The position numbers and the translations under genes are program-made. A stretch of DNA of 64,000 nucleotides, from the NCBI GenBank assembly GCA_938015295.1, contig CALLQB010000007.1, positions 1 through 64,000 of the forward strand. The letters are read 5' to 3'. The notes beneath the pieces are model-generated. The model saw only the letters and a program-made list of their open reading frames with translations. It was not told the origin of the DNA and made no database searches. The DNA comes from an uncultured Acidimicrobiales bacterium. GTDB lineage: Bacteria > Actinomycetota > Acidimicrobiia > Acidimicrobiales > SHLQ01. Positions 36,200-44,495 of the stretch are shown here, one piece after another; positions within the stretch are counted from its first letter, which is position 1; every line of letters begins with the position of its first letter.

Positions 36200-36739
36200 G
36201 TGACTCCTCGACCGGTGAGTCCTCGACCGTTGGCAAACAGCGTCGGGCCGAACATGCGGCTACTGATTTGTGGTCTGAATCCAAGCCCTGCCTCGGCCGA
36301 CGCTGGGGTTGCGTTCGCCCGACCAGGCAACCGGTTCTGGCCCGCCGCGCTGGCGGCCGGAGTCGTGTCGGTCGATCGCGACCCGGTGCACGCTCTCGAA
36401 CATCATGGCGTGGGCTTTACCGACCTGGTGAGTCGAGTAACGCGTCGCGCCGACGAACTGACCTCCGACGAATACCGCGACGGCTTGGTCGCACTCGAGG
36501 CCTTGGTCGCCGATCTACAGCCCGAGGTTGTGTGTTTTGTTGGACTGGCCGGATGGCGAGCTACCGGACACCGAAAGGCGGTCGCTGGCTGGCAGGACGA
36601 AACCGTAGGCGGCCGGCCCGTGTATTTGATGCCGTCGACCAGCGGCCTCAACGCGCACGCGCAACTAGACGACTTGACCGAACACCTGCGTCGGGCCACG
36701 AGCGGCCAAACTCCAAAAAAGAAAGAACGCGGGGTCTGA
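36200..36739 (+). CDS. mug: G:T/U mismatch-specific DNA glycosylase (Mug)
   Basis: A 179-residue uracil-DNA glycosylase superfamily enzyme. Start placed at GTG 36200 (MTPRPVSPRP), a second GTG lies 15 nt on. Motif A is MRLLICGLNPSPASADAG (GLNPS, catalytic Asn), followed by FARPGNRFWPAA, the FTDLVSRVTRRADEL stretch and motif B MPSTSGLNAHAQLDDL. It removes uracil, thymine or ethenocytosine opposite G. A hairpin terminator overlaps its stop codon. Base excision partner Xth is encoded at 10596-11372. Confidence 0.9.
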   Translation: MTPRPVSPRPLANSVGPNMRLLICGLNPSPASADAGVAFARPGNRFWPAALAAGVVSVDRDPVHALEHHGVGFTDLVSRVTRRADELTSDEYRDGLVALEALVADLQPEVVCFVGLAGWRATGHRKAVAGWQDETVGGRPVYLMPSTSGLNAHAQLDDLTEHLRRATSGQTPKKKERGV

Positions 36740-36760
36740 ACCCAGCGTTCTTACTTCGTT
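36723..36760 (+). terminator. Intrinsic terminator overlapping the mug stop
   Basis: AAGAACGC (36723-36730) pairs with GCGTTCTT (36745-36752); inside it GGGT pairs with ACCC around a CTGA loop, leaving one internal mismatch. It is followed by ACTTCGTT. The mug stop lies in the loop region. Confidence 0.7.
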
Positions 36761-36819
36761 GAAGGCGGCGTCTACAAACGGGCCGGCACTGGTTCGATTT
36801 CGCTAGTTTGCGGTGTGGC

Positions 36820-37791
36820 TCAGCCCGCCGATGGCGAGAGTTCCTGCACCGCTTTGCGTACATCGATGCCAGGCACGGGCATGATCGCAATCGCTGGCGT
36901 GGTGACGCCGTTAGCGATGTAGCGCTCGATGTGTGCCTTACATTCGGGCCCGGTGCCGCTGACGATCAGCTCGTCGACCACCGAGTCAGGAATCTTCTCG
37001 AGAGCGCCCTTGCGGTCGCCGGCCGCCCACTGTTCCCAATGTTCGCCCAAGGCGTCGGTGCGTCCCATCCATTCGTGAAACGCCCGGTAGACGGGAACGT
37101 TGAGGTAGGCGGCCATCGCGTATTTGCCGATGCCCAGAACCATTTCGCGGTCGTCGCTTGGGATAACGAAGATCCGGGCGACGATCTCGCGGGCCTCGCC
37201 GCCTGCTGCCTCGTTGACGACGCCGGCAACCGTTGCGACGTTCTCGGCCGAAAGCCAGTTGATGATGGCGCCGTCGCTCTCGCGACCAGCCATCTTCAGC
37301 ATGCCTTCCCGAAGGGCAGCGACCAGGATCGGCACCGGTTGCTCGAGTTTCTCCATCAAACGGAAACCCTTGATCGAGAAGGTGTCGTAGTCCTCGGTAA
37401 TCTTCTCGCCAGTTAGCGCGGCACGGAGGAAACGAACCGCGTCGCGGGTCTTCTTGTAGGGCTCGGTGAACTCGATGCCGTTCCAGTTCTCGACGATGAC
37501 GTTCGACGACGACCCAATGCCGGCGACAAAACGCCCGGGAGCCGCGGATGCGAGCCCGGCGACCGACTGCGCGAGTAGCGCCGGACCGCGGGTGTAGGCG
37601 GGCAAAATTGCCGTGCCCAGACGCATCGTGGGTGTCCAGGTCGAGGCAAGCGCCAACGGCGTCAAGCCGTCGACCCCATTTGACTCTGCCGACCACAGGT
37701 CGGTGTAGCCAAGCGCCTCAAGCTCTTCGAACTGTTCGCGTTGCGTGTGAAGTGGCCCATCAAAGGGGACGGTCATACCGTATCGCTGCAT
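36820..37791 (-). CDS. Luciferase-like (LLM) oxidoreductase, probably F420-dependent
   Basis: A 323-residue TIM-barrel enzyme. I use MQRYGMTVPF at 37791 as start because the upstream 19 residues are unlike the family; a second ATG lies 15 nt inside. Seen: EELEALGYTDLWSAESNGVDGLTPLALAS, RLGTAILPAYTRGPALLAQ, RFVAGIGSSSNVIVENWNG and the end VSGTGPECKAHIERYIANGV. This matches the TIGR03617/3620-type LLM group common in mycobacteria and acidimicrobia, which use reduced F420 or FMN. Substrate unknown. No partner reductase adjacent; a 20-bp direct repeat lies upstream. Confidence 0.82.
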   Translation of the reverse strand: MQRYGMTVPFDGPLHTQREQFEELEALGYTDLWSAESNGVDGLTPLALASTWTPTMRLGTAILPAYTRGPALLAQSVAGLASAAPGRFVAGIGSSSNVIVENWNGIEFTEPYKKTRDAVRFLRAALTGEKITEDYDTFSIKGFRLMEKLEQPVPILVAALREGMLKMAGRESDGAIINWLSAENVATVAGVVNEAAGGEAREIVARIFVIPSDDREMVLGIGKYAMAAYLNVPVYRAFHEWMGRTDALGEHWEQWAAGDRKGALEKIPDSVVDELIVSGTGPECKAHIERYIANGVTTPAIAIMPVPGIDVRKAVQELSPSAG

Positions 37792-37855
37792 GCAGGAGAA
37801 CCTAGACAACCCGCAGCGCCCAAGAACAATCTCAAAGGGGTCAGGCACCCAAAGT

Positions 37856-37897
37856 GCCAGTGTCGACCGGAGCCCAAGCCAGTGTCGACCGGAGCCC
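37856..37897. repeat. Direct repeat of 20 bp (22-bp period)
   Basis: GCCAGTGTCGACCGGAGCCC is present twice, 37856-37875 and 37878-37897, without mismatch, in the 144-bp gap between the LLM gene and the M15-peptidase gene. It is non-coding by any supported gene and lies upstream of the LLM start. Confidence 0.9.
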
Positions 37898-37935
37898 CAT
37901 CGTCGACAGCGTGCTGGTGCTCTTTGTTGGTCAGG

Positions 37936-39252
37936 TCACCGACCCGACGCCGTCGTGAGATATTCGTAATGACCCGGGTCGGGCACCAGCCACTCGCCTC
38001 CCCAGCCGAAGCCGTACTCCATCATCACCGCCGAAAGCCTGGGATCCTTCGACGAAAAGTTTCCGCGGGGATTCGAGCCAATGTTGAGGTCGACGGCAAT
38101 CCCCCAGGCGTGCCGAGAGAGAGGCAATCCGGCACCAATACGGCGCGGAGCATGACACCCAGCGAATTGCGACGGTTCGATCAAATGTGTCAGTAGATCA
38201 GCCTCGAGCCGGGCCATCACCTCACCGATCAGGGGCGCCACCAAGCGGTGACAACGAATCGGCCCGAGAATCGGCACCTCCATCTCGACAATGTTCTCGG
38301 CGCTCCACTCCTCGTCAATCTCGATATCTCGACCTGAGAGTGGCCGGTAGCTGAACTCGCCGAAGAGCCGCTTCACTTGGGCCTGGGTTAACACGGCATC
38401 ACCGTGGCGAAGGTACGGGCTTTCGCCAGCGACACGGACCCGAAGAGGCGCAGGAACTCGTTGCGCCATTTCGAGCGCTTCGCGGAGGGCTTGGTCGATT
38501 ACCGTTCGATCGACCACCGCCTTCCCGAGCAGAAACCGGTCGACGGTAAGGCCGAGCGATTCACTCCCGCCTCGGCTAACCACAAGCTCGCTCCCCGCCC
38601 CACTTAGGTCGGTGACAATGCCGTCAATCGTTATCGTCGAGCCGTCGACGGTTGTCAGTTGGCCGCCTTTGCTGAGACCCCGAATCTCGGCCGCAGTTGC
38701 CGTAAGAATCCCCGAACCGGGGCCCAAGTCACGAATCAGCTCGCGATCGGCAGGGTCGACGAACAACCCGTAGGTGCTGGGGTCGACCGCAATCGTGTCG
38801 AGAGAAATTCGCCAGCCCTGGTCTAGGTCGAGAACGGTTGTACCGTCACTCGACCGAGCGTGCACGATTTCGAGGTCTGCGCCCGCAACCACCGAGATGT
38901 CTGCTAACGATCCGTTCTTGGCAACCTCCCGAGCGAAGCCCGCAGGAAGGCCGCCCGCTGTCCAGGCAAGCACCGTCACCGGACCATCCGGTACGGCGCT
39001 CGGTGCTGCCGTTGTGGTGCTGGGCACCGGTACCGGCGGCTGCGAGGTAGATGGCACAGCACTACTGGCCGACGGCGACTCTGCGGTTTCTGGCTGTGTG
39101 CGAATTTCTCCGTCGCCGACCAGCGGGGAAACCGCGGCGTCCTCATCCGAGAGCATTGCGCTGACCGCCGACGTCGCGACAAATCCGACGACCAGCCCGG
39201 CTGCAGCGCCGACGAGAAGCAGCAATGGGAACCAAACCCGACGACCGCTCAT
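37936..39252 (-). CDS. Membrane-anchored peptidase M15 (D-Ala-D-Ala carboxypeptidase-like) with large ectodomain
   Basis: A 438-residue protein starting at ATG 39252, whose first bases overlap the stop of the anti-sigma gene (ATGA). A membrane helix (about 6-32) is followed by a Ser/Pro/Thr stalk, an all-beta region of unknown type (about 85-290) and a C-terminal VanY/M15-like domain with LSRHAWGIAVDLN (zinc ligands in SxHxxGxAxD) and DPGHYEYL (third zinc His). This points to peptidoglycan peptide trimming outside the membrane. It is the last gene of the beta-propeller / sigma / anti-sigma operon, so it is probably an effector or sensor of that envelope response. Confidence 0.8.
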   Translation of the reverse strand: MSGRRVWFPLLLLVGAAAGLVVGFVATSAVSAMLSDEDAAVSPLVGDGEIRTQPETAESPSASSAVPSTSQPPVPVPSTTTAAPSAVPDGPVTVLAWTAGGLPAGFAREVAKNGSLADISVVAGADLEIVHARSSDGTTVLDLDQGWRISLDTIAVDPSTYGLFVDPADRELIRDLGPGSGILTATAAEIRGLSKGGQLTTVDGSTITIDGIVTDLSGAGSELVVSRGGSESLGLTVDRFLLGKAVVDRTVIDQALREALEMAQRVPAPLRVRVAGESPYLRHGDAVLTQAQVKRLFGEFSYRPLSGRDIEIDEEWSAENIVEMEVPILGPIRCHRLVAPLIGEVMARLEADLLTHLIEPSQFAGCHAPRRIGAGLPLSRHAWGIAVDLNIGSNPRGNFSSKDPRLSAVMMEYGFGWGGEWLVPDPGHYEYLTTASGR

Positions 39253-41069
39253 TTGAGCCGTTCCGCTATGTCCCGAAGCTGTTCGAGCGGAAGACCCTCG
39301 CCCGCAAGTTCGACAACAACGCCGTTCTCGACCCACTCGATTGCGTTGCGAGTAGGCGAGAACCTTCCGGTTACCCCACGCACGACGAGTGCCTCGACAT
39401 CGGGCGAACGAGGCGGCGCGAGCACGGTGCCCGGCCGCTGCACGATGCGGTAGCCAGCGGCACCCGAGCTAGCCACGATGATCGTCGAGGTGAGCCCATC
39501 GACCCGTGCAGCGGTATACGAAGCTGGCCGCAACGCCGACGCGGGCAACGTGTCGAGCGTCGCCGCCTGCAGCCAACTGCCGGGTAATCCGACACTCGGC
39601 ACCCCTAGCGACGCTGCAATATCAACCAACGCATCGACACCTACAGAGCCGGTGACCTCGATGTCGCGGTCGGCCCCATGGAGAGCCACCCGTGTTCCCA
39701 GCGGATCGACAAAAACCGTGCCGACATCGGTTTCGATAGGCGCGACCAGCGAGCCAAACGCGCCGAACAACCTGCTCGCTCGCCACTGGGTGGTCGACCT
39801 GATCACGACCCATGCCCGACCGTCGCTCCACGAATCGACAGCAACGTCTCCCACGCCGCCCTTGGTCGGCGAGTTAAGCGCCTGTGAGCCCGAGAGGTGC
39901 CTACGCATACCTTCAGGCAACCATGCAGGCGAAGGCTGCTCGGCGGCGCCGACGACAAACGCACCTACCCTGGTGACCTCGACTGGTGGCGAAGGATGCG
40001 CATCGACAGGCAACTCGGCCCGCGCTATCTCGACCGTCAACAGCAGAGCCCCGGGTGCGTCGCGATAGCCGCTCTGCGCAGCCCACCGCGAACGGGCAGG
40101 ATCATCGCTGGCGCGAACCTCGATACCCCGAAGCTCAAAACTGTCGGCATCGAGGTGCAACGTGGCGATGTCGCTGGGCGCATACTCTCGCCAGTCGCCG
40201 ATGGTGAACAACGCGTCGAACACCGCCGTAAACCGGGCGACGGTTGCAACCACATCGATGATCTCGCCAGACCGTTTCACAGCGACACCCTCGGAAAGGT
40301 TGTCGAGCCCCGACACTGAGCCAACCGGCACGACAAGATCGAGCGCTCGGAGCTGTTCGTCAAATGGCGCCCGCCCGACGGTTCGATGTGAGATCCGTTG
40401 TTCGCTTAGGCATCCTGGCCGGAGGTCGACCGGGCACCGAAGTCGTCCGTCGCTCCAACTTTCGGTGCGATCGATGCCGAACGACACATCGTTGGGGATC
40501 CAAAGCGCAGCGCCTGTATCAGCTGCCGTGGAGGGGTACCTCGTGGTGTCCTCAAAGCTCAGACGCAACGTTTCGGGCGACCGGAACGAGAGCCAACCCG
40601 TGAAACTTCTCGCTGGTACCTCTCGGTGCCACCCGTATTCGGCCACCGTCACCCTGGCATCGAGCGAGTCGATCTGGCCTTGCGATGCACGCACCTCGTC
40701 GGCAAGTTCGGCCAACGCTGTGTGCTGCTCGCCCAGCGGCCATCCGGCCAACGCAGAACCAAGTAGTGCGAAGGCGGCGAAGACAGGAACAACGAGTCGC
40801 CAAACGGGCCTCCGCAACGGCGACCGAACAGGTGGTTGGTTCACTGCAGGTGCGCCGCTCGACTGCAGCCGGCGAGCTACTGCGCCGCTCACGTCTGGTG
40901 TTGCAGTTCTGCGGTCGAGTTCGACCAACTCCTCTAGACGCTCCATGCCAGCGACGAACACCTGCGCTTCGTCGACAAACTGCGTTGGCACCTCAGGAGA
41001 TGTCAGCTCGCCGTCGCGGGCGGCCGAGAGCTCCTCGAGTACTGCGTCGAGCCTCGAGCTTGTGTTCAC
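39249..41069 (-). CDS. Probable membrane anti-sigma factor with large ectodomain
   Basis: A 606-residue protein whose ATG overlaps the sigma gene stop (ATGA). The first 88 residues are cytoplasmic and helical, without the HxxxCxxC zinc motif of ZAS anti-sigma factors. A single membrane helix (about 90-110) is followed by an ectodomain of nearly 500 residues; the region from ALAELADEVRASQGQIDSLD onward, with strands such as GWLSFRSPETLRLSF, resembles LolA/RseB-type lipoprotein folds. By position (directly after an ECF sigma gene, same transcript) it is probably its anti-sigma factor. A cysteine pair (RLRCPVDLRPGCLS) could form a disulfide. Function rests on context, not on a recognised anti-sigma domain. 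Confidence 0.7.
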   Translation of the reverse strand: MNTSSRLDAVLEELSAARDGELTSPEVPTQFVDEAQVFVAGMERLEELVELDRRTATPDVSGAVARRLQSSGAPAVNQPPVRSPLRRPVWRLVVPVFAAFALLGSALAGWPLGEQHTALAELADEVRASQGQIDSLDARVTVAEYGWHREVPARSFTGWLSFRSPETLRLSFEDTTRYPSTAADTGAALWIPNDVSFGIDRTESWSDGRLRCPVDLRPGCLSEQRISHRTVGRAPFDEQLRALDLVVPVGSVSGLDNLSEGVAVKRSGEIIDVVATVARFTAVFDALFTIGDWREYAPSDIATLHLDADSFELRGIEVRASDDPARSRWAAQSGYRDAPGALLLTVEIARAELPVDAHPSPPVEVTRVGAFVVGAAEQPSPAWLPEGMRRHLSGSQALNSPTKGGVGDVAVDSWSDGRAWVVIRSTTQWRASRLFGAFGSLVAPIETDVGTVFVDPLGTRVALHGADRDIEVTGSVGVDALVDIAASLGVPSVGLPGSWLQAATLDTLPASALRPASYTAARVDGLTSTIIVASSGAAGYRIVQRPGTVLAPPRSPDVEALVVRGVTGRFSPTRNAIEWVENGVVVELAGEGLPLEQLRDIAERLK

Positions 41070-41662
41070 CGAAGCCCCCCTCTTCTTGGGATTTCGCGGG
41101 GCGACAGTTTCCCGGTGCCATCAGTGCTCCCGTCGAACCACGCCATAAGCTCACGACGGGCACGAAACATCCGCCCCTTCACCGTGCCTTCGGGAATCTC
41201 AAGGATTTCCGCAACATCGCGGTACTTGTACTGCAGCACCTCGACCAGAACGAAAACTTCGCGTAGCCCGTCGGGTAACTGCGCAAGCGCCTCGGCTAGC
41301 TCAAGCTGAGACTGCCCAATCGAATCGGCCGACTCCTCTGCCTGCGCAAGCCGCGTCGACTCGGACTGCAACCGCAGTGTCAGGCGTCGACGTCGACGCA
41401 ACCGACGCTGGGCGTCGATGCCTTGGTTGCGGGCAATGCGAAGAATCCAACCACTGAATGCCCCGTCGCCGCGAAACGATTCGAACCGTTGATGCGCCCG
41501 AATGAACGTCTCCTGCGTGAGGTCGGCTGCCAGCTCTGGATCTCGAACCTGATGCTTCAGCATGCGATAGACGTCGGCCTGGCAGTGCCGAACAAGGGCG
41601 TCAAAGGCTTGCGTGTCACCACGTTGCGCTTGTCGCACGAGTTCGGGATTCGGCTCGTCCAC
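41066..41662 (-). CDS. sigE: ECF-type RNA polymerase sigma factor
   Basis: A 198-residue group 4 sigma factor, SigE/RpoE-like; the symbol is by analogy. Region 2: ALVRHCQADVYRMLKHQV, DLTQETFIRAHQRFESF, GWILRIARNQGIDAQRR. Region 4: LAQLPDGLREVFVLVEVLQ, YRDVAEILEIPEGTVKGRMF (HTH). A very basic patch (RRRRRL) links the two. Followed by a coupled membrane anti-sigma gene and preceded 27 nt earlier by a membrane beta-propeller gene. It should drive an envelope or surface stress regulon; no target promoter was identified with confidence. Confidence 0.92.
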   Translation of the reverse strand: MDEPNPELVRQAQRGDTQAFDALVRHCQADVYRMLKHQVRDPELAADLTQETFIRAHQRFESFRGDGAFSGWILRIARNQGIDAQRRLRRRRRLTLRLQSESTRLAQAEESADSIGQSQLELAEALAQLPDGLREVFVLVEVLQYKYRDVAEILEIPEGTVKGRMFRARRELMAWFDGSTDGTGKLSPREIPRRGGLR

Positions 41663-41689
41663 TCGGGGGTCGACCTGCCCTTCAACTCG

Positions 41690-43111
41690 CTACCCCTTGC
41701 CCACCGATAGTGACACGGCACTTCCGCTGGCGCCGACAAATCGTACGCCTTGGTCGGGGGATCCGGCCTCAGGCACTGCCATCCGTGAGACTACGCGATC
41801 GAGGTCGGTGTCGAAGATGACGATTTCTTCGGCCACGGCCACGCGGATTTCAGACCCGGTGACGCTCGCATCGATGTCGGTAATCGCACCGCCGTCAACC
41901 CACCAGACCTTGCTCGGGGCGGTGAGCGACGGACCGAACGCCAGCAGATCGAAGGCCGATGCGGTGTAGAGAAGTCCATCCGGGCCGACAGCCGATACCG
42001 CCTTGTTTCGCCCCTCGTTTTCGTCGTCGGTGGGAAACAACCGGGGCGACGCCACGGTGTCACGCACCGAGAACGTGTCGGTATCGACCACCACGATGGT
42101 CGAAGTTGCACGATCGACCACAAAGATTGTGCGGCCGTCGGGACTCACCGCCATGCTCAGTTCGAGCGTGTCTGTCTGGTCGAGGCCGATTGGCAATGGT
42201 AAAAAGATGCAGAAGGACCAGTCTTCGCGCAGGCTCAGCACATGGATAAATGCCCGACGCTCGGGGTTGTCGGCGTCGGCTGGGTCGCGGAGCGGCTCGT
42301 CGCCAGCATCGAGCGTGTACAAGGTGTAGAGGAAGTCGAACTCTGGGCTAAAGGTTTGTGTCCGGGCCTTGCCCCTCATCTCGGGCGCCAGTTCGACATT
42401 GGGGCTGTAAACCGTTGCGATTTCCCCCGTCGCAAGATCGAGCTGCCGGACAAAATAGTGGTCGGGGTTTTCAGCAGGCACGAACTCGAGCAGATACAAC
42501 ACGTCAGCCTCGACCGAAAAGGTTTCGGGCTCGAAATTTCCCTCCAAGTCGAACGATTTCGCCGGCTCGCCGTTCGCGAACAACACATCGATGGCGGTTC
42601 GCTCTCGAGGCTCGACCTGAAAGAGGGTGCCGTCGCCATACTCTGACGGTTGTGAAGCGACGGGAAGCAGCGCTACTGCGTCGCCGAACGGTGACACGGT
42701 ACGGATTTCGCGGGGAAAGGGAAGCTCAACGGTCGATGTCGGCTCGCCAGACCGAATGTCGACGGTGCTGACTTCCGTGCCGCCATTGTCGTGCAGGCGA
42801 GACTGAAAGATCGTTGATCCGTCGGCCGAGACCACAGCGCCATCGAGGGTGTAGCTCACTGCCGAATCTGCGGAGTCGATCGCGGACAACGCGCCGGTTC
42901 CGTCAACCACGAGGTGTGGCTGGTCTTTCGAGCCTCCCATCGCGAACGCAAGAATCAGGCCCACAAGCACGATCGGAGTAGCGAACAGCAACACCAGCAC
43001 TGCTAGATCGCCGCGCCGCCGACTCGTTCTTCGCGGCGACGGCTCCTCGCTATGAGGCCCATCCGGCGAAGCATCGTGTTTGCTGGTTTGTGGACTGAGA
43101 AGAGCTGTCAT
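41690..43111 (-). CDS. Membrane-anchored extracytoplasmic beta-propeller-like protein
   Basis: A 473-residue protein. A basic, proline-rich cytoplasmic N terminus (about 36 residues) precedes one membrane helix (about 37-60). The ectodomain is made of repeated four-strand units, for example AVVSADGSTIFQSRL, AVSPDGRTIFVVDRATSTIVVVDTDTFSV and VSAVGPDGLLYTASAFDLL, as in YVTN/NHL/WD-like beta-propellers. No catalytic motif. First gene of an operon with the ECF sigma, anti-sigma and M15 peptidase, so it may be the ligand-sensing or scaffold part of the signalling complex. Confidence 0.75.
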   Translation of the reverse strand: MTALLSPQTSKHDASPDGPHSEEPSPRRTSRRRGDLAVLVLLFATPIVLVGLILAFAMGGSKDQPHLVVDGTGALSAIDSADSAVSYTLDGAVVSADGSTIFQSRLHDNGGTEVSTVDIRSGEPTSTVELPFPREIRTVSPFGDAVALLPVASQPSEYGDGTLFQVEPRERTAIDVLFANGEPAKSFDLEGNFEPETFSVEADVLYLLEFVPAENPDHYFVRQLDLATGEIATVYSPNVELAPEMRGKARTQTFSPEFDFLYTLYTLDAGDEPLRDPADADNPERRAFIHVLSLREDWSFCIFLPLPIGLDQTDTLELSMAVSPDGRTIFVVDRATSTIVVVDTDTFSVRDTVASPRLFPTDDENEGRNKAVSAVGPDGLLYTASAFDLLAFGPSLTAPSKVWWVDGGAITDIDASVTGSEIRVAVAEEIVIFDTDLDRVVSRMAVPEAGSPDQGVRFVGASGSAVSLSVGKG

Positions 43112-43236
43112 CTGGACCCCCGGAGTAGTGCCGATACTGCACCTGACGCCAGCACGCGCCAGATAGTTCGCTACTTCGAAGATTTCTTTCCGCTACTGGT
43201 TGTGACGACCGGGCTTCACCGACCCGAGCCAAACAC

Positions 43237-44442
43237 TTAGCCGAGATGCGGGGTGATGATTTCTACCAGCAGTGCTTGTTGGGCAGCGGTCATCGGGCCG
43301 GCGGAATCATGGTGGATGTGATCGCCGGTGAGGTACGCCGCAAACCCTTCAGCAAAGTCGCCTTGGCCAGCCTCAAAATCTGAGACACCGTTGCCAACCC
43401 ACCATTGGGTGTCGATGCCTCGGGAATCCATCCATTCGAGCCGCTCGCTGTCGTCGAGGTAGGTCAGGTCGAACGCGTGGCCAAGCTCGTGGGCGACAAT
43501 GCCAGCAAGTTCGCTCGGAGTGTCGTTGGCTTGCACATACACCTCAATGCGTTGCTCATCGGCAAACGTCAGGCCCCGGTAGCCGTCGATCGCGCTGTAA
43601 AACTCGACCGACCAACCAGGAAACACCGTCTCGAGGTCGAGACCCACCAGATCGAGCGCCTGCTGCCCAAGCACCTGTTCGGCCGAGATCGTTGTGAAGT
43701 CTGCAACCGCAGCGGCCTCCGCCGTCGCAATAGTCGAAGCGAGCAGGAGCGGGGCCGAGGCCTGCACGTCAACGTTGTCGACAACAAGAGTCGCAGGAGC
43801 TGCGGCGCCCGCACCACCACCGGCGGCCCGATCATCGTCGGGTTCGGGGTCGGCTTGCGAGGCAAACACCAACGCACCAACGGTGACCGCACCTACCAGA
43901 ATGCCCGCCCCCGGGATCCACAGCTTCTTCTTGAGCTTCGCGAGCAGCGAGGAGAGCTCGGGGTCGTTCGCAGCCATGGCCGCGAGCAGTTGCTCTTCGA
44001 TCAGCTCGGAGCGCTCCAGCAGCGACGCTTCAAGAATCGCGAGATCGTGGCTACGGAGCGGGATTTCGGTGCCGGGTTCGACGTTGCGCAACATGTAAAC
44101 AAGCGACAAATAGCGGTCGAGAACATGGTGATAGTCGACTCTTGACAGGTTCTCCTTGGTTTCGCCGACCCGCAAATACTTCGAGCTGATGTCGAGACAA
44201 AGCTTGGCTCGATGCGGCACAACCTGGCGACAATCGACACCGTACAGCTGGCTAATCAGTGGCAACAGATCGTCGCGAACTGCATCTCGACCGGTCTCAA
44301 AGGCCGACAGTTCGCCTTCGGTGAAATGTCCGGCCGATCGGTGGGCCAACACTGCGAGGTCGAGTCCCCGTGATGCCCGGGCTTCGGCAAGAAGTGGGCC
44401 AAAGCGATGGGCAGGGATGAGGTCGGAGACCGCCGATGTCAT
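43237..44442 (-). CDS. HTH - single helix - extracellular HExxH metallopeptidase fusion, copy A
   Basis: A 401-residue protein. Residues about 10-80 form an XRE-like HTH (RFGPLLAEARASRGLDLAVL, FTEGELSAFETGR); 80-170 are helical and charged; LKKKLW then begins one membrane helix (175-195). Outside, a low-complexity linker leads to a zinc peptidase-like domain with IVAHELGHAFDLTYLDD (HELGH 318-322) and a downstream GDFAEGFAAY whose Glu365 is a plausible third ligand. The neighbour at 44496-45824 is a paralogue, 53 nt upstream. Cytoplasmic parts are nearly identical in places, ectodomains diverged. This joins a DNA-binding-like domain to an outside peptidase in one chain; I know no named family with this role. 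Confidence 0.8.
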   Translation of the reverse strand: MTSAVSDLIPAHRFGPLLAEARASRGLDLAVLAHRSAGHFTEGELSAFETGRDAVRDDLLPLISQLYGVDCRQVVPHRAKLCLDISSKYLRVGETKENLSRVDYHHVLDRYLSLVYMLRNVEPGTEIPLRSHDLAILEASLLERSELIEEQLLAAMAANDPELSSLLAKLKKKLWIPGAGILVGAVTVGALVFASQADPEPDDDRAAGGGAGAAAPATLVVDNVDVQASAPLLLASTIATAEAAAVADFTTISAEQVLGQQALDLVGLDLETVFPGWSVEFYSAIDGYRGLTFADEQRIEVYVQANDTPSELAGIVAHELGHAFDLTYLDDSERLEWMDSRGIDTQWWVGNGVSDFEAGQGDFAEGFAAYLTGDHIHHDSAGPMTAAQQALLVEIITPHLG

Positions 44443-44495
44443 AGAGGAAGAATCGGCTGCTCAGCCGGGCCGCTGTAGCGATTTTGATGCACGTT

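Noticed and set aside
36788-36805. GGTTCGATTTCGC as part of a tRNA
   Set aside because: No cloverleaf neighbours; it lies between two protein genes without further RNA features.
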